Of a stretch of DNA of 64,000 nt, positions 9,828 to 21,263 are shown in pieces (the first letter of the stretch is position 1; each line of letters opens with the position of its first letter). Made by a program: the position numbers and the translations under genes. Below the pieces are notes generated by a model that was not told the DNA's origin, did not search any database, and saw nothing but the letters and a program-made list of their open reading frames with translations. This DNA is from an alpha proteobacterium SCGC AAA536-G10 (GTDB taxonomy: Bacteria; Pseudomonadota; Alphaproteobacteria; Puniceispirillales; Marisalimonadaceae). The DNA lies in the NCBI GenBank assembly GCA_000384615.1, contig ARQU01000001.1, positions 242,245-306,244 on the forward strand. Reading direction: 5' to 3'.

Positions 9828-10289
9828 ATGAATGACTTTATACAAAATGAAAAATTAAACAGTACTTTTTCTAAAAGAATTTTAGAAAAAAATGAACTTT
9901 TGTTTCGCCAAGGGGACCTTATTGGAGATGGATATATTATAAATTCTGGAGAAATAATGCTTGAAAGAAATAATATAAAAATCGAAAAATTAGGAAAAGG
10001 AGAGGTTTTTGGAATATTTAATCTTTTTTTTGAAAACAAAATACGATTTTTCTCTGCGCATACAATAGTTAATACAGAAGTACTTATCATTCCTCAAAAA
10101 CATATAAAGAAAATTCTTAATAATTCAGATCCTTTCGTAACACATATTTTTAGAAATTGGCTTAATTTAACTGGAAGATTTATGACAGATTTAAATAAAG
10201 AAGTTAAATTAAAAGAAAAAGTTTCAAAATTAAGTAAATTAGAAGAACTTCACAAAAAAAATGAAAATGACTGCCTAATTATCAATTAA
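9828..10289 (+). CDS. Stand-alone cyclic-nucleotide-binding-fold (Crp/Fnr N-domain) protein
   Basis: The 153-residue protein shows the cupin-like effector fold of the Crp/Fnr family: LFRQGDLIGDGYIINSGEI (residues 25-43), then LGKGEVFGIFNLF (55-67), and a C-terminal helix (about 93-140). It stops there, with no winged-helix DNA-binding domain; the tail is lysine-rich and probably coiled. The phosphate-binding cassette normally reads GE(L/I)...R(S/T)A; here the glutamate is replaced (FGIFN) and the arginine lies two residues early (KIRFFSA), so canonical cAMP binding is doubtful. The ATG at 9828 is chosen; a TTG at 9801 would add nine residues. It sits divergently next to the cyclase gene, so a role in that signalling pathway is an inference. 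Confidence 0.7.
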   Translation: MNDFIQNEKLNSTFSKRILEKNELLFRQGDLIGDGYIINSGEIMLERNNIKIEKLGKGEVFGIFNLFFENKIRFFSAHTIVNTEVLIIPQKHIKKILNNSDPFVTHIFRNWLNLTGRFMTDLNKEVKLKEKVSKLSKLEELHKKNENDCLIIN

Positions 10290-10475
10290 GCCTAAAGCTC
10301 ATATTATTTTTAGAATTTTTTACATTTTAGCCTGTCATATTTTTTATAATTATGACGATTATCTTCGGAGCAAAACCAGACCAAAATTGGATAGATGGTT
10401 TTAAATTAGGTAATGTTTTCAATGAGTTGTTGGCTAAGTTATTGTATTTACCACCACTATTCGAATTAGGAAAAG

Positions 10476-10551
10476 TGGTGAGCGCGACAGGATTCGAACC
10501 TGTGACCCATTGATTAAAAGTCAATTGCTCTACCAACTGAGCTACGCGCCC
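10476..10551 (-). tRNA. tRNA-Lys (anticodon TTT)
   Basis: A 76-nt cloverleaf with acceptor stem GGGCGCG/CGCGCTC, D-stem GCTC/GAGC, anticodon loop CTTTTAA (anticodon TTT), T-loop TTCGAAT and an encoded CCA. It lies 56 bp downstream of coaD on the same strand. tRNA-Lys(UUU) is one of the standard substrates of the 2-thio/2-selenouridine wobble modification, relevant to the MnmH gene at 43545. Confidence 0.97.
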
Positions 10552-10607
10552 TAAAATAAAAAGAAACTATTTGATTATAATATTATAATCAAGTTTTAAG
10601 TTTAAAT

Positions 10608-11114
10608 TTAAGTGTTTTTTTTGTTTTTTATAGCTTGGTCAACATTAGAAGGAACAAAAGAAGAAATATCTCCTCCTAAATGAGCTATTTCTTTTACAAA
10701 TCTTGAAGCAACAAACTGATGTCTCTCTGAGGCAGTTAAAAACACAGTTTCAATATCATTTGCTAGCCTAGCATTCATGCCAGCCATTTGAAATTCATAA
10801 TCAAAATCCGATACAGCTCTTAAGCCTCTTATAATCATAGTTACTGAATTAGATCTGGCGAAATCAATAAGGAGGTTATCAAAACTTTTAATCTTTATCT
10901 CTCCCAATTTCCTTTTAGATTTGATGTCGCTATCAATAACTGCCTCTTCAATAAGAGATTTTCTTTGAGAAATATTAAAAAAAGGATTTTTACCAATATT
11001 TTCTGCAACACCTACTATTAATATATCACAAAGTGAACTAGCCCTGTAGATAATATCTAAGTGACCATTTGTTATAGGGTCAAATGTTCCTGGATATAAA
11101 GCTATTCTTTTCAA
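10608..11114 (-). CDS. coaD: Phosphopantetheine adenylyltransferase
   Basis: CoaD transfers AMP from ATP to 4'-phosphopantetheine, the penultimate step of coenzyme A synthesis. The 168-residue protein begins with RIALYPGTFDPITNGHLDII, which contains the TxGH nucleotidyltransferase motif; IIRGLRAVSDFDYEFQMAGMN and the ISSFVPSNV end are also diagnostic. It follows gyrA by 21 bp on the same strand; gyrA-coaD adjacency is standard in alphaproteobacteria. Confidence 0.97.
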   Translation of the reverse strand: MKRIALYPGTFDPITNGHLDIIYRASSLCDILIVGVAENIGKNPFFNISQRKSLIEEAVIDSDIKSKRKLGEIKIKSFDNLLIDFARSNSVTMIIRGLRAVSDFDYEFQMAGMNARLANDIETVFLTASERHQFVASRFVKEIAHLGGDISSFVPSNVDQAIKNKKNT

Positions 11115-11135
11115 TCAAAAACCTTGGTTATTTAT

Positions 11136-13754
11136 TTAATCTTCTAGTTCATTATAAGTATTTTTATTTTCAAGAACCTCTTGAGAAGTCTCTTCATCTT
11201 GCTCATCTTCACTTTCGCTTAACAATGCCACTGAAACTACCTTTTCACCTTCTTCAAGGTCAAACAATCTTACTCCTTGAGTTTTTCTACCTGCAACTCT
11301 TATTGAGTCGCCTTCTCCTCCGTGAACACGTATTCTTATTAATTTACCCGAATTAGTTACAAGCATTATTTGGTTATCCTCCGAAGCCACGTAAGATGCA
11401 ACAACAGGACCATTTCTTGATGAACATTCAATATTAGCTACACCTTGACCGCCTCTATTAGTCATCCTGTAATCTTCTATCGGTGTTCGTTTTCCAAATC
11501 CATTTTCTGTAACGGATAATATAAACCTTTTTTCTAACTTAGGTATTAATGACATTGATACTACATAGTCGTTGGGCTTTAATCTTATTCCTCTAACTCC
11601 TGATGAGCCCCTACCCACAAAAACCCTCACATCATTAACATCAAATCTTATTGCTTTACCTAATCTGGTTGCTAAGAGAATGTTGTCTTTATCACTACAT
11701 GGTATAACAGAAACTAATTCATCCTCTTCATTTAATTTCATTGCAATTTTACCGTTTTGCCTGATATTGGTAAAATCACTAAGCTGATTTCTTCTAATGT
11801 TTCCATTTTTAGTAGCAAAAATAATTTGTAAATTCTGCCAAGTTTCTTCATCTTCCGGCATAGGCATTACAGTATGTATATTTTCATCTTGATTTATAGG
11901 TAACATATTAATCATGGGTTTACCCAATGCTTGAGGTGCAGAGTCAGGGAGTTTGTAGCATTTTAATTGGTAAACCATACCTAATGAAGTGAAAAACAAA
12001 ATTGGTGTATGAGTGTTTGTTACAAAAAGAGAGGTTACAGTATCTTCATTTCTCATTTTCATCCCAGCTCTACCTTTTCCACCTCTTCTTTGGGCTTTGT
12101 ATGTCGACAATGAAACTCTTTTGATGTAACCTCTATGACTAACTGTTACAACCATATCCTCTTTTTGAATAAGATCTTCATCATCATGATCTACAGCGCT
12201 ATCATTAATCTCAGTACGTCTAGGATCATCTATTCGACTTAAAACTTCATCAAGTTCAGTTTGTATAAGATTAGTTAATTTATTTTTATCCGAAAGAATT
12301 ATTAAATACTTATTAATTTGTTCAGATAATTCATGGGTCTCTTTTTCTAGTTTATTTCTTTCCATACCTGTAAGTCTTTGCAGCCTTAACTCTAAAATTG
12401 CCTTAGCTTGAGTAACTGACAAAGTATAATTATCATTAACTATTTGATGATTTGGGTCATCAATTAGATTAATAAAGGCTTCAACTTCTTTAGCAGGCCA
12501 AGTTTTTGAACATAATTGATTACGTGCGCTTTCAGGATCAGCAGACGATTTTATAAGCTCTATTATTTCATCAATACTTGTAATAGCAACCATTAATCCG
12601 GCTAAAATATGAGCTCTGTTTCTTGCTTTATTTAAAAGAAACTTCGTTCTTCTTATTACAACTTCAAACCTGAAATCTATAAAAGCTTTTAGGATTTCAA
12701 TAAGTCCTAATTGCTTTGGCTGCCCTCGATCTAAAGCAAGCATATTTACTGGAAAACTAGTTTGAAGCCTAGTATGCCTCCACAATTGATTTAAAACCAC
12801 ATCCCCCTGAGCATCTCTTTTGATCTCAATAACAATTCTCATACCATTTCTGTCAGATTCATCCCTTAAATCAGAAATTCCTTCAATTGTTTTATCTCTA
12901 ATTAATTCTCCAATTTTTTCTAAAACAAGAGCTTTATTAACTTGAAATGGTATTTCTGTAATAACTATCATTTCACGATCAGCATTTTTGCCAGTTTGCA
13001 CTATCTCTGCCCTAGAACGCATGATTATGCTACCTCTTCCAGACTTAAAAGCGTCTCTGATACCCGACCGGCCCATTATAAGAGCTGCAGTAGGAAAGTC
13101 TGGTCCGGGTATTATTTCCATCAGTTCTTTTAAACTTAATTCAGGATTTTCTATAAGAGCTTTACATGCTCTTATTACTTCACCTGGATTGTGAGGAGGA
13201 ATGTTAGTTGCCATACCTACTGCTATGCCACCAGCCCCATTGACTAGCATATTAGGAAATTCTGCAGGTAAAACAGAAGGTTCAAACTGCGACTCATCAT
13301 AATTTGGGATATAGTCAATAGTATCTTTGTCAATGTCTCTTAATAAACTCTCAGAAGATTTAGCCAACCTAGATTCAGTATATCTCATTGCTGCAGGAGG
13401 ATCTCCATCCACGGATCCAAAGTTACCCTGACCGTCAACGAGCATCAATCTCATAGAAAAATCTTGGGCCATTCTTACCATTGAATCATAAATGGCCGTA
13501 TCACCATGGGGATGATAATTACCCATAACATCACCAACAACTCTTGCAGATTTTCGATAAGGCTTTGACCAATCATAACCACCTTCAATCATAGCGTAAA
13601 GAATTCTTCTATGAACGGGTTTCAACCCATCTCTTACATCTGGCAGAGCTCTGGAAACTATTACACTCATAGCATAATCTAGATAAGATTTCTTCATTTC
13701 TTCCGTAATAGAAATTAAAGAATGATTTGAAGGTTTGTTGTTTTCTTCAGACAA
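11136..13754 (-). CDS. gyrA: DNA gyrase subunit A
   Basis: The 872-residue protein carries the breakage-reunion domain, with catalytic tyrosine Y125 in [10 protein letters not shown] and the quinolone-determining segment [12 protein letters not shown] (T86 and D90 at the positions of E. coli S83 and D87). The C-terminal beta-pinwheel holds the GyrA box QRRGGKG, which wraps DNA and separates gyrase from topoisomerase IV. The C-terminus is acidic (about residues 848-872), a feature known to tune wrapping. It lies between ssb and coaD. Confidence 0.98.
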   Translation of the reverse strand: MSEENNKPSNHSLISITEEMKKSYLDYAMSVIVSRALPDVRDGLKPVHRRILYAMIEGGYDWSKPYRKSARVVGDVMGNYHPHGDTAIYDSMVRMAQDFSMRLMLVDGQGNFGSVDGDPPAAMRYTESRLAKSSESLLRDIDKDTIDYIPNYDESQFEPSVLPAEFPNMLVNGAGGIAVGMATNIPPHNPGEVIRACKALIENPELSLKELMEIIPGPDFPTAALIMGRSGIRDAFKSGRGSIIMRSRAEIVQTGKNADREMIVITEIPFQVNKALVLEKIGELIRDKTIEGISDLRDESDRNGMRIVIEIKRDAQGDVVLNQLWRHTRLQTSFPVNMLALDRGQPKQLGLIEILKAFIDFRFEVVIRRTKFLLNKARNRAHILAGLMVAITSIDEIIELIKSSADPESARNQLCSKTWPAKEVEAFINLIDDPNHQIVNDNYTLSVTQAKAILELRLQRLTGMERNKLEKETHELSEQINKYLIILSDKNKLTNLIQTELDEVLSRIDDPRRTEINDSAVDHDDEDLIQKEDMVVTVSHRGYIKRVSLSTYKAQRRGGKGRAGMKMRNEDTVTSLFVTNTHTPILFFTSLGMVYQLKCYKLPDSAPQALGKPMINMLPINQDENIHTVMPMPEDEETWQNLQIIFATKNGNIRRNQLSDFTNIRQNGKIAMKLNEEDELVSVIPCSDKDNILLATRLGKAIRFDVNDVRVFVGRGSSGVRGIRLKPNDYVVSMSLIPKLEKRFILSVTENGFGKRTPIEDYRMTNRGGQGVANIECSSRNGPVVASYVASEDNQIMLVTNSGKLIRIRVHGGEGDSIRVAGRKTQGVRLFDLEEGEKVVSVALLSESEDEQDEETSQEVLENKNTYNELED

Positions 13755-13863
13755 AAAAAAGCTCCAAGGATAATATTTTTATAAAAAAGATTACTAAATA
13801 TTGTATATGTTTTTAGTTTATATAACAATATGTATTATTTTGTATTGAGTGTTGAAATTTATT

Positions 13864-14325
13864 TTAAAAAGGTATTTCGTCATCTAAATCAGATGCAATA
13901 TTGGAAACTGGAGGTTCACTTAACTGATCAATTTCAGATTTATTGTAATCATTGTTAATTTGATTGTCTGGTCTAGACCCAAGTAAGGTTAATTCTCCTC
14001 TGTATCTTTGAAGAACAACCTCGGTTGTATATTTATCTTGACCAGATTGCTGGTCAGTCCATTTTCTTGTTTGAAGTTGGCCTTCTAAATAAACACTACT
14101 TCCTTTTTTTAAGTATTGTTCTGCAATTTTACCTAAAGCATCGTTAAAAATGACAACTCTATGCCATTCAGTTCTTTCTTTTTGTTCACCAGAATTTTTA
14201 TCTTTCCATCTATCAGATGTAGCGATACTAAGTTGGACAATTTTATCACCATTTTGCATAGCTCTAATTTCAGGGTCTCGACCTAAATTGCCCACTAAAG
14301 TGACTTTATTAACACTTCCGCTCAT
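13864..14325 (-). CDS. ssb: Single-stranded DNA-binding protein
   Basis: The 153-residue protein has the OB fold of SSB ([37 protein letters not shown]) over about residues 5-110, a short flexible linker, and the conserved acidic tip DLDDEIPF that recruits repair and replication partners. It is divergent from uvrA (148 bp between the starts), the usual alphaproteobacterial arrangement. The acidic tip and the length show it to be the housekeeping SSB. Confidence 0.97.
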   Translation of the reverse strand: MSGSVNKVTLVGNLGRDPEIRAMQNGDKIVQLSIATSDRWKDKNSGEQKERTEWHRVVIFNDALGKIAEQYLKKGSSVYLEGQLQTRKWTDQQSGQDKYTTEVVLQRYRGELTLLGSRPDNQINNDYNKSEIDQLSEPPVSNIASDLDDEIPF

Positions 14326-14473
14326 TATTTAAACTCCATAAAAAAACAGAATTTACTATAGAACAGTATTCCATTAAAAAAAACAATAAATTAATCTTTT
14401 TCATTGACTTTTAGGGTTTCAAAGTTAACTAAGTGGAAAGTTAAATTTCTTTTAATGAGGACATAATTATCTA

Positions 14474-17347
14474 ATGACTATAACTCTTGAACCAAACCAA
14501 TTTCTTAAAGTTCGAAGTGCCAATGAACATAATTTAAAAAACGTTAATATTAATATCCCTAAAAATAAATTAATTGTTATGACTGGAGTTTCTGGTTCTG
14601 GTAAAAGTTCACTCGCCTTTGATACAATTTATGCAGAAGGTCAAAGAAAATATGTAGAATCACTTTCAGCGTATGCACGACAATTCTTACAAATGATGCA
14701 AAAGCCTGATGTAGAATCTATTGAAGGCTTATCACCTGCAATTTCAATTGAACAAAAATCTACTAATAAAAATCCAAGGTCTACGGTTGGCACAGTAACT
14801 GAAATATATGATTACATGAGACTTTTATGGGCAAGATTAGGAATTCCATATTCTCCAGCGACAGGTTTACCTATAGAAAGTCAAACTGTTAGTCAAATGG
14901 TTGATAAAATTTATAAAAAAAAAGACAACACCAAAATTTACATACTATCCCCAATTGTAAGAGGAAGAAAAGGTGAATATAGAAAAGAATTTATAGATTT
15001 AAGGAAAAAAGGGTTTCAAAGACTTAGAATCAATAATGAATTTTATGATATAGAAGAATTACCAACACTTGACAGATATAAAAAACACGATATTGAAGTT
15101 GTTGTTGATAGATTAATAATTAAAAAAACTACTGAGCAAGAAAATAAAGATTTATTGCAAAGGCTTGCAGATTCTGTTGAACTTTCATTACAATTATCAG
15201 ACGGTTTGTTATATACCTTAGAGGTCGATACAAATAAAAAAGAAATATATTCATCTAATTTTTCCTGCCCTGAGAGTGGTTTTACGATTGATGAGATTGA
15301 ACCTAGAATCTTCTCTTTTAACAATCCAGCTGGCGCATGTGATAAATGTGACGGATTAGGTAATGCTGTAGCATTTGATGTAAATCTAGTAGTTCCTGAT
15401 GAAAGTATTTCTTTAAAAGATGGTGCAATTGCCCCTTGGGCTTTAAATACCAGTAAATTATATGTTCAAACGCTACAATCTCTGGCAAAACATTATAAAT
15501 TTGATATTGAAAGTAAATTTTCAGATCTTTCAGATGATATAAAACAGAGGCTTTTATATGGTTCTGGTGAAGAAAAAATTGAAATCGTATATAATGATGG
15601 AACCAGAGTTTATAGATCTAATAAAGCATTTGAAGGTGTAATTCCAAATTTGGCTAGAAGACTAAAAGAAAGTGAAAGTAAGTGGGTTAAAGAAGAACTG
15701 GGTAGATTTCAATCTGATAAAGATTGTGATAAATGTAATGGAAAAAGACTTAAATTAGAAACTTTAGCGGTTAAAATTAATAAAAATGATATTGCAGATG
15801 TTTCTAGATTAACAATTGAAGACGCTAGAGAATGGTTTTTAAATCTAAATTCAATACTGAATGAACAAGAATTAGCAATTTCAAGGCAGGTTTTAAAAGA
15901 AATAAATGACCGACTTGGTTTTTTAACAAGTGTTGGGCTTTCTTATTTATCAATTTCTAGGAATAGTGGAACTTTATCTGGTGGAGAAAGTCAAAGAATA
16001 CGTTTAGCTAGTCAAATTGGTTCTGGATTATCAGGAGTATTATACGTACTTGACGAACCAAGCATTGGATTACACCAAAGAGATAATGAAAAATTATTAC
16101 ATACATTACAAAAATTAAGAGATCTTGGAAATACTGTTATAGTTGTTGAACATGATGAAGAAGCTATTTTAATAGCAGATCATGTTGTAGACATTGGCCC
16201 AGGTGCTGGAATTAACGGTGGAGCAATTATAGCTGAAGGGACACCTCAAGAAATTAAAAATAATAAAAATAGTATTACTGGAAATTATCTCTGTGGTATT
16301 AAAAAAATTGACGTTCCTAAAAAAAGAAGAAAAATTAATCCAAATAAACATATTATACTAAGAGGAGCCTCTGGAAACAACCTTCAAAATATTGATGTAG
16401 AGTTCCCCTTAGGAATCCTTACATGTGTTACTGGCGTGTCTGGTGGAGGGAAATCTACTTTAGTAATACAAACACTTCAAAAAAGTTTGTCTAAAATCTT
16501 AAATGGTAATAGTTCAATGCCTTCACCATATAAGTCAATAAATGGCATATCACAAATTGATAAAATTATAGACATTGATCAGTCACCTATAGGTAGAACT
16601 CCTAGATCAAACCCCGCCACTTATACTGGAGCCTTTAATCATATTAGAGATTGGTTTGCGGGTCTACCTGAAGCAAAAGCGAGAGGTTATTTAGCAGGTA
16701 GATTTTCATTTAACGTAAAAGGGGGAAGATGTGAAGCATGTCAAGGTGACGGAGTAATAAAAATCGAAATGCATTTTTTACCTGATGTCTATGTAAAATG
16801 TGATCAATGTAAAGGGATGAGATATAATAGAGAAACATTAGATGTAAAGTGGAGAGATAAATCTATTTCTGACGTTTTGGATATGACTGTTTCAGAAGGA
16901 GCAGAACTTTTTAAGGCTGTGCCATTAATTTATGAAAAATTAGAAACATTAGAAAGAGTTGGTTTAGGGTATATTAAAATTGGTCAACGATCTACAACGC
17001 TATCTGGCGGAGAAGCTCAAAGAATAAAGCTTGCAAAAGAGTTATCAAGGAAAGGAACAGGTAGAACCATTTACATATTAGATGAGCCAACAACAGGTCT
17101 ACATTTTCACGATATAAAAAAGCTTTTAGAAGTTATGCAAGAACTCGTAGATAATGGCAATACAATGATTGTGATTGAACATAATCTTGATGTAATTAAG
17201 ACAGCAGATCATATCATTGACTTAGGACCTGAAGGAGGTGACAAAGGTGGATATGTAATTGCTCAAGGTACTCCTGAAGAAGTTGCTAAAGTGGAAGAAA
17301 GTCATACTGGTATTTTCCTAAAAAGAATATTAGGTAATAAAAAATAA
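14474..17347 (+). CDS. uvrA: Excinuclease ABC subunit A
   Basis: UvrA finds bulky DNA lesions and loads UvrB in nucleotide excision repair. The 957-residue protein has two ABC ATPase halves: Walker [10 protein letters not shown] near residue 38 and GVSGGGKST in the second half, with signatures [12 protein letters not shown] and [12 protein letters not shown]. CxxC zinc modules are visible in [16 protein letters not shown] and [16 protein letters not shown]. Full length for the family. The stop is one base before the trmFO start codon, so the two are co-transcribed. I see no convincing LexA site in the 148-bp promoter region. Confidence 0.98.
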   Translation: MTITLEPNQFLKVRSANEHNLKNVNINIPKNKLIVMTGVSGSGKSSLAFDTIYAEGQRKYVESLSAYARQFLQMMQKPDVESIEGLSPAISIEQKSTNKNPRSTVGTVTEIYDYMRLLWARLGIPYSPATGLPIESQTVSQMVDKIYKKKDNTKIYILSPIVRGRKGEYRKEFIDLRKKGFQRLRINNEFYDIEELPTLDRYKKHDIEVVVDRLIIKKTTEQENKDLLQRLADSVELSLQLSDGLLYTLEVDTNKKEIYSSNFSCPESGFTIDEIEPRIFSFNNPAGACDKCDGLGNAVAFDVNLVVPDESISLKDGAIAPWALNTSKLYVQTLQSLAKHYKFDIESKFSDLSDDIKQRLLYGSGEEKIEIVYNDGTRVYRSNKAFEGVIPNLARRLKESESKWVKEELGRFQSDKDCDKCNGKRLKLETLAVKINKNDIADVSRLTIEDAREWFLNLNSILNEQELAISRQVLKEINDRLGFLTSVGLSYLSISRNSGTLSGGESQRIRLASQIGSGLSGVLYVLDEPSIGLHQRDNEKLLHTLQKLRDLGNTVIVVEHDEEAILIADHVVDIGPGAGINGGAIIAEGTPQEIKNNKNSITGNYLCGIKKIDVPKKRRKINPNKHIILRGASGNNLQNIDVEFPLGILTCVTGVSGGGKSTLVIQTLQKSLSKILNGNSSMPSPYKSINGISQIDKIIDIDQSPIGRTPRSNPATYTGAFNHIRDWFAGLPEAKARGYLAGRFSFNVKGGRCEACQGDGVIKIEMHFLPDVYVKCDQCKGMRYNRETLDVKWRDKSISDVLDMTVSEGAELFKAVPLIYEKLETLERVGLGYIKIGQRSTTLSGGEAQRIKLAKELSRKGTGRTIYILDEPTTGLHFHDIKKLLEVMQELVDNGNTMIVIEHNLDVIKTADHIIDLGPEGGDKGGYVIAQGTPEEVAKVEESHTGIFLKRILGNKK

Positions 17348-17348
17348 T

Positions 17349-18707
17349 ATGATAAATCAAAATAAAATTAGTGTTGTTGGTGGTGGTTTAGCTGGATGCG
17401 AGGCTGCTTATCAAATTTCTAAATTAGGAATTGATGTTGACCTTTATGAAATGAGACCCGACACTAGAACTGAAGCTCATAATACTGAATATTTAGCTGA
17501 ACTAGTGTGTTCTAATTCTTTTAGATCAGACGATAAAGAGTATAATGCAGTTGGAGTTTTACATGAAGAATTAAGAATGTCTGACTCGTTAATTATGAAA
17601 ACTGCTGATTTGAATAAAGTACCTGCAGGTTCTGCTTTAGCTGTAGACAGAGATGATTTTACTAAAGAAATTAATAATATTATCAAAAGCAATTCAAAAA
17701 TAAACATTATAAATAAAGAAGTTAAAAATCTTGATGAATTTAAAGACAAAATAGTAATTGTTTCCACAGGCCCATTAACGTCAGGTCATTTAACAGAGTA
17801 TATTAAAAATAAAACATCTGAAAATTCATTAGCTTTTTATGACGCAATAGCTCCAATTATTTACAAAGATACGATAAATATGACTATAGCTTGGAAACAG
17901 TCTAGATATGATAAGGGTGATGGAGATGATTATATAAACTGTCCGTTATCAAAAAAGGAATACTATGAGTTTATAGAAAAAGTTAAAAAAGCTCCTAAAA
18001 TGGACTTCAAAAATTTTGAATATACACCATTCTTTCAGGGATGTATGCCTATAGAAGAAATAATTAGAAGAGGTGACGAAACACTGCGTTATGGGCCTAT
18101 GAAACCTGTAGGTTTAACAAACCCTAACAGTTGTGAAGAACCGTATGCTATCGTTCAATTAAGGCAAGATAATAAATCTGGTACATTATTTAACATTGTT
18201 GGTTTTCAAACCAAGATGAAACATAGTGCACAAAAAGAAGTTTTTAAAACAATTCCTGGTTTGGAAGATGCTGAGTTTGCAAGACTTGGCGGTCTTCACA
18301 GAAATACATTTATAAAATCTCCCATATTATTAGATCAATATTTACGTTTAAAAAAATCTCCAAATATTATTTTTGCTGGCCAAATCACTGGGGTTGAAGG
18401 CTATGTTGAATCTTCCGCAATAGGTTTGATTTCAGGCATGGTGGCTGCGCATGATTTTAAAAAAACTGATTTCAAACTACCACCAGATAATACAGCTCAT
18501 GGAGCTTTATTAAAACATATTACAATGAATGCAAATCCAAAAACATTTCAACCTATGAACATTAATTTTGGTCTAATGCCTGATATAAACTTAACTAGTA
18601 CAATTCAAAATAAAAAGAAATATTTGAAAGGCAGAGAAAAGAAAAAAATACAGGCTAATAATGCGTTAAACTCGTTTAAGAAATGGGTAGAAGAAATTAA
18701 TATTTAA
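17349..18707 (+). CDS. trmFO: Methylenetetrahydrofolate-tRNA (uracil-5-)-methyltransferase TrmFO
   Basis: TrmFO makes 5-methyluridine at position 54 of the tRNA T-loop, using methylenetetrahydrofolate and FAD. The 452-residue protein starts with the FAD-binding motif VVGGGLAGCEAAYQ, followed by LYEMRPDTRTEAH and ELVCSNSFRS, all diagnostic for TrmFO/Gid; GQITGVEGYVES is the second conserved block. It directly follows uvrA and abuts the end of the convergent secF gene with no spacer. Folate-dependent TrmFO instead of SAM-dependent TrmA is typical of alphaproteobacteria and Firmicutes. Confidence 0.96.
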   Translation: MINQNKISVVGGGLAGCEAAYQISKLGIDVDLYEMRPDTRTEAHNTEYLAELVCSNSFRSDDKEYNAVGVLHEELRMSDSLIMKTADLNKVPAGSALAVDRDDFTKEINNIIKSNSKINIINKEVKNLDEFKDKIVIVSTGPLTSGHLTEYIKNKTSENSLAFYDAIAPIIYKDTINMTIAWKQSRYDKGDGDDYINCPLSKKEYYEFIEKVKKAPKMDFKNFEYTPFFQGCMPIEEIIRRGDETLRYGPMKPVGLTNPNSCEEPYAIVQLRQDNKSGTLFNIVGFQTKMKHSAQKEVFKTIPGLEDAEFARLGGLHRNTFIKSPILLDQYLRLKKSPNIIFAGQITGVEGYVESSAIGLISGMVAAHDFKKTDFKLPPDNTAHGALLKHITMNANPKTFQPMNINFGLMPDINLTSTIQNKKKYLKGREKKKIQANNALNSFKKWVEEINI

Positions 18708-19649
18708 TTATCTTTCATATTCTGGAACATTTGATTGCTCCGCTACTTTATCTCCTTTATTAATATTAAAAAATGTCAGTAACGAAACTGCAACAAAAAT
18801 TGAAGAAAATGTTCCTATTAATACTCCCCATATCATTGCAAGAGCAAAATCAGACAATACAGCACCACCAAAAAAGAAAATAATAAATAAAGCTATTAGC
18901 GTAGTAACTGATGTTATTACAGTTCTAGATAAGGTTTCGTTAATAGATTTATTATAAATAAAGTAATGGTCTTTTGACTTATATCTTCTTAAATTTTCTC
19001 TAACTCTATCAAAAATAACCACAGTATCATTTATTGAATATCCAGCAGTTGTTAAAATAGCTGCGATTGTAGCTAAGTTAAACTCTAATTGGAGGATAGA
19101 AAATAGGCCAACTGTAGTTAAAACATCGTGAGTTAAAGCAATAATTGCAGCAATCGAAAATTGCCACTCAAACCTAAACCAAATATAGACCATGATTGAT
19201 AACAAAGCTAAAGAAACAGCTAACATTCCTGCAGTTTTTAACTCATCACCAACAACTGGACCAACAAATTCGGATCTTCTTACATTGTAATCTTTATCAG
19301 TAACAGATTTAACTTTTTCAATCATAGCAATTTGTTGTTTTTGGTCACCATCTTGCTTTTGAATTCTAACTAAAAAATCTGTTTCTTTTCCAAAGTTTTG
19401 TATTGAAACTTCACCAGCGTTTAAAGTTGAAACTTTATTTCTTAGATCATCAATGTTGCTATTATTTGAATTATTACTTCTTAATTCTAGTAATATTCCA
19501 CCTTTAAAATCAATGCCATAGTTCAAATTATTAATTAACAAACTTACGAAAGTTCCTAAAATTATTATAGCCGAAAAAATAAAAGCGATTTTTTTAAAAC
19601 GTAAAAAATCAAAGTTTGTATCACTTGGAATTAATCTTAATAATTTCAT
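18708..19649 (-). CDS. secF: Protein translocase subunit SecF
   Basis: The 313-residue membrane protein has an N-terminal helix (about 23-43), the FKGGILLELR motif of the SecD/F periplasmic domain, and five C-terminal helices containing AGYSINDTVVIFDRVREN. With SecD it uses the proton gradient to pull secreted proteins off the SecYEG channel. It starts 9 bp after the secD stop and ends flush against the convergent trmFO gene. Order yajC-secD-secF is preserved. Confidence 0.97.
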   Translation of the reverse strand: MKLLRLIPSDTNFDFLRFKKIAFIFSAIIILGTFVSLLINNLNYGIDFKGGILLELRSNNSNNSNIDDLRNKVSTLNAGEVSIQNFGKETDFLVRIQKQDGDQKQQIAMIEKVKSVTDKDYNVRRSEFVGPVVGDELKTAGMLAVSLALLSIMVYIWFRFEWQFSIAAIIALTHDVLTTVGLFSILQLEFNLATIAAILTTAGYSINDTVVIFDRVRENLRRYKSKDHYFIYNKSINETLSRTVITSVTTLIALFIIFFFGGAVLSDFALAMIWGVLIGTFSSIFVAVSLLTFFNINKGDKVAEQSNVPEYER

Positions 19650-19658
19650 ATCTAAACC

Positions 19659-21221
19659 TTAAAATAAAATATTATTAATATCTTTTCTTTTTGAATAGAA
19701 TAAAACAAGATATTTAGTTATAATAATTGCAGTAAACATAGAAGTGGCTATTCCTATCATCAAAGTAACTGAAAAACCTTTTATAGGGCCACTTCCAAAT
19801 GAAAACAATGCAAAAGCAGCAAATAATGTTGTTAAATTAGCATCGACAATTGTTGAAATAGCTCTTTGAAAACCAGCTTCAATAGCATCTACAATTTTTC
19901 TTCCGGCATTAAACTCTTCTTTAATACGTTCAAAAATCAAAACATTTGCATCTACAGCCATGCCCATTGTTAAAACTATTCCAGCAATGCCTGGTAACGT
20001 AAGAGTTGCTTGAATCATGCTTAATAAAGCTATTATAAAAATTATGTTACAACAAAGAGCAATATTGGCAAATATCCCAAATATACCATAAGTTATTAAC
20101 ATAAAAAACATAACGGCTATTAAGCCTATTGTACTAGCTATCTTACCCGATGATATTGAATCACTACCCAACCCTGGCCCAACTGAACGTTCTTCTAAAA
20201 TAATCATTGGTGCAGGCAATGCTCCTGATCTAAGAACTAATGCTAGATCATTTGTTTCTTGGACACTAAAAGCCCCTGTTATTTGACCTGTTGAAAAAAT
20301 TTGGGTTTGAATAACAGGTGCACTTACAACTTTACCATCTAGGACAATGGCAAAAGCTCTACCAACATGCTTACCAGTAACTCTTCCAAATTTTTTACCT
20401 CCTAAGGGTGTTAATTGGAATGAAACAGAGGGACTATTGTTTCTGTCAAAAGTAGGACTGGCATCTTTTAACATTTCTCCAGAAACCATTACTCTCTTAT
20501 TAACCATATAGAAACGATCAGAATTTTTATCTTCCGGTAACACAATGTAACCTGGAGGAGATTTTGAGCTTTCATTAATATCTTCAGATAAAATTGTAGG
20601 ATGAACTAGTTGAAAGTTTAATTTAGCAGTTTTTCCAAGTAATTTTTTTATACGACTTGGATCGTCTAAACCTGGTAATTGAACAATTATTCTATCAATT
20701 CCTTGTTGCTGAATACTAGGCTCATTAGTTCCAGTTTCATCTATTCTTCTTCTGACTATTTCAATTGCTTGCATCATTGTTGTTTTAGTAATTTTTTGTT
20801 TATTAGCATTAGAGAATTTAATTTTAAAAATATCAGTGTTATTCTCAACAATTAAATTTTTATCTATGCCTAACATAACAGATTTTATTTTTTCAACAGA
20901 TATCCCTCTGCGCATTTGAAAAGAAACAACATTTTCCTTTATTTTTAATTTCTTATAACCAATTTTTGATTTTCTAAGAGAGGATCTAATATCAGACATT
21001 AAAGATTCTAATTTTTCAGCAAATACTACTTCCATATCAGCTTTTAATAACAGATATGATCCACCTTTTAAATCTAAACCAAGATTAATTTTTTTTCCTG
21101 GCAATAAACTAATTGAATTATTTTGTAGAGAACTATTAAAAAAATTAGGTGCGGCATATACTAGACCTAAAAAAACACTAAAAAGTATTAGAATAATCCG
21201 AATTTTAGATAAGCTTTTCAT
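19659..21221 (-). CDS. secD: Protein translocase subunit SecD
   Basis: The 520-residue protein has an N-terminal membrane helix, the LGLDLKGGSYLLL motif, a large periplasmic P1 head region (to about residue 330) and five C-terminal helices with GMAVDANVLIFERIKEE, the proton-relay helix. Shorter than E. coli SecD but normal for alphaproteobacteria. It lies between yajC (42 bp) and secF (9 bp), a single transcription unit. Confidence 0.97.
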   Translation of the reverse strand: MKSLSKIRIILILFSVFLGLVYAAPNFFNSSLQNNSISLLPGKKINLGLDLKGGSYLLLKADMEVVFAEKLESLMSDIRSSLRKSKIGYKKLKIKENVVSFQMRRGISVEKIKSVMLGIDKNLIVENNTDIFKIKFSNANKQKITKTTMMQAIEIVRRRIDETGTNEPSIQQQGIDRIIVQLPGLDDPSRIKKLLGKTAKLNFQLVHPTILSEDINESSKSPPGYIVLPEDKNSDRFYMVNKRVMVSGEMLKDASPTFDRNNSPSVSFQLTPLGGKKFGRVTGKHVGRAFAIVLDGKVVSAPVIQTQIFSTGQITGAFSVQETNDLALVLRSGALPAPMIILEERSVGPGLGSDSISSGKIASTIGLIAVMFFMLITYGIFGIFANIALCCNIIFIIALLSMIQATLTLPGIAGIVLTMGMAVDANVLIFERIKEEFNAGRKIVDAIEAGFQRAISTIVDANLTTLFAAFALFSFGSGPIKGFSVTLMIGIATSMFTAIIITKYLVLFYSKRKDINNILF

Positions 21222-21263
21222 TTTTTATCACTTTTTTACATGTTTAAGGAGTGAAAAATTTAG

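Noticed and set aside
10327..10536. Open frame covering the tRNA-Lys gene on the minus strand
   Set aside because: It overlaps almost the whole tRNA and its translation includes tRNA arm sequence; no ribosome site; not a real gene.
11136..13754. Several antisense open frames of 60-90 codons within gyrA and similar ones within other large genes
   Set aside because: They are shadows of strongly coding frames, with no ribosome sites or recognisable products.
14361..14372. GAACAGTATTCC in the ssb-uvrA promoter region as a LexA site
   Set aside because: It differs from the alphaproteobacterial GTTC-N7-GTTC pattern and has only an imperfect match to GAAC-N4-GTTC; a single chance match in AT-rich DNA is likely.
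14404..14432. TTGACT with a weak -10 as the uvrA promoter
   Set aside because: The -35 is good but the best hexamer at 16-17 bp spacing (AACTAA or TAACTA) matches the consensus poorly, so I did not list it.
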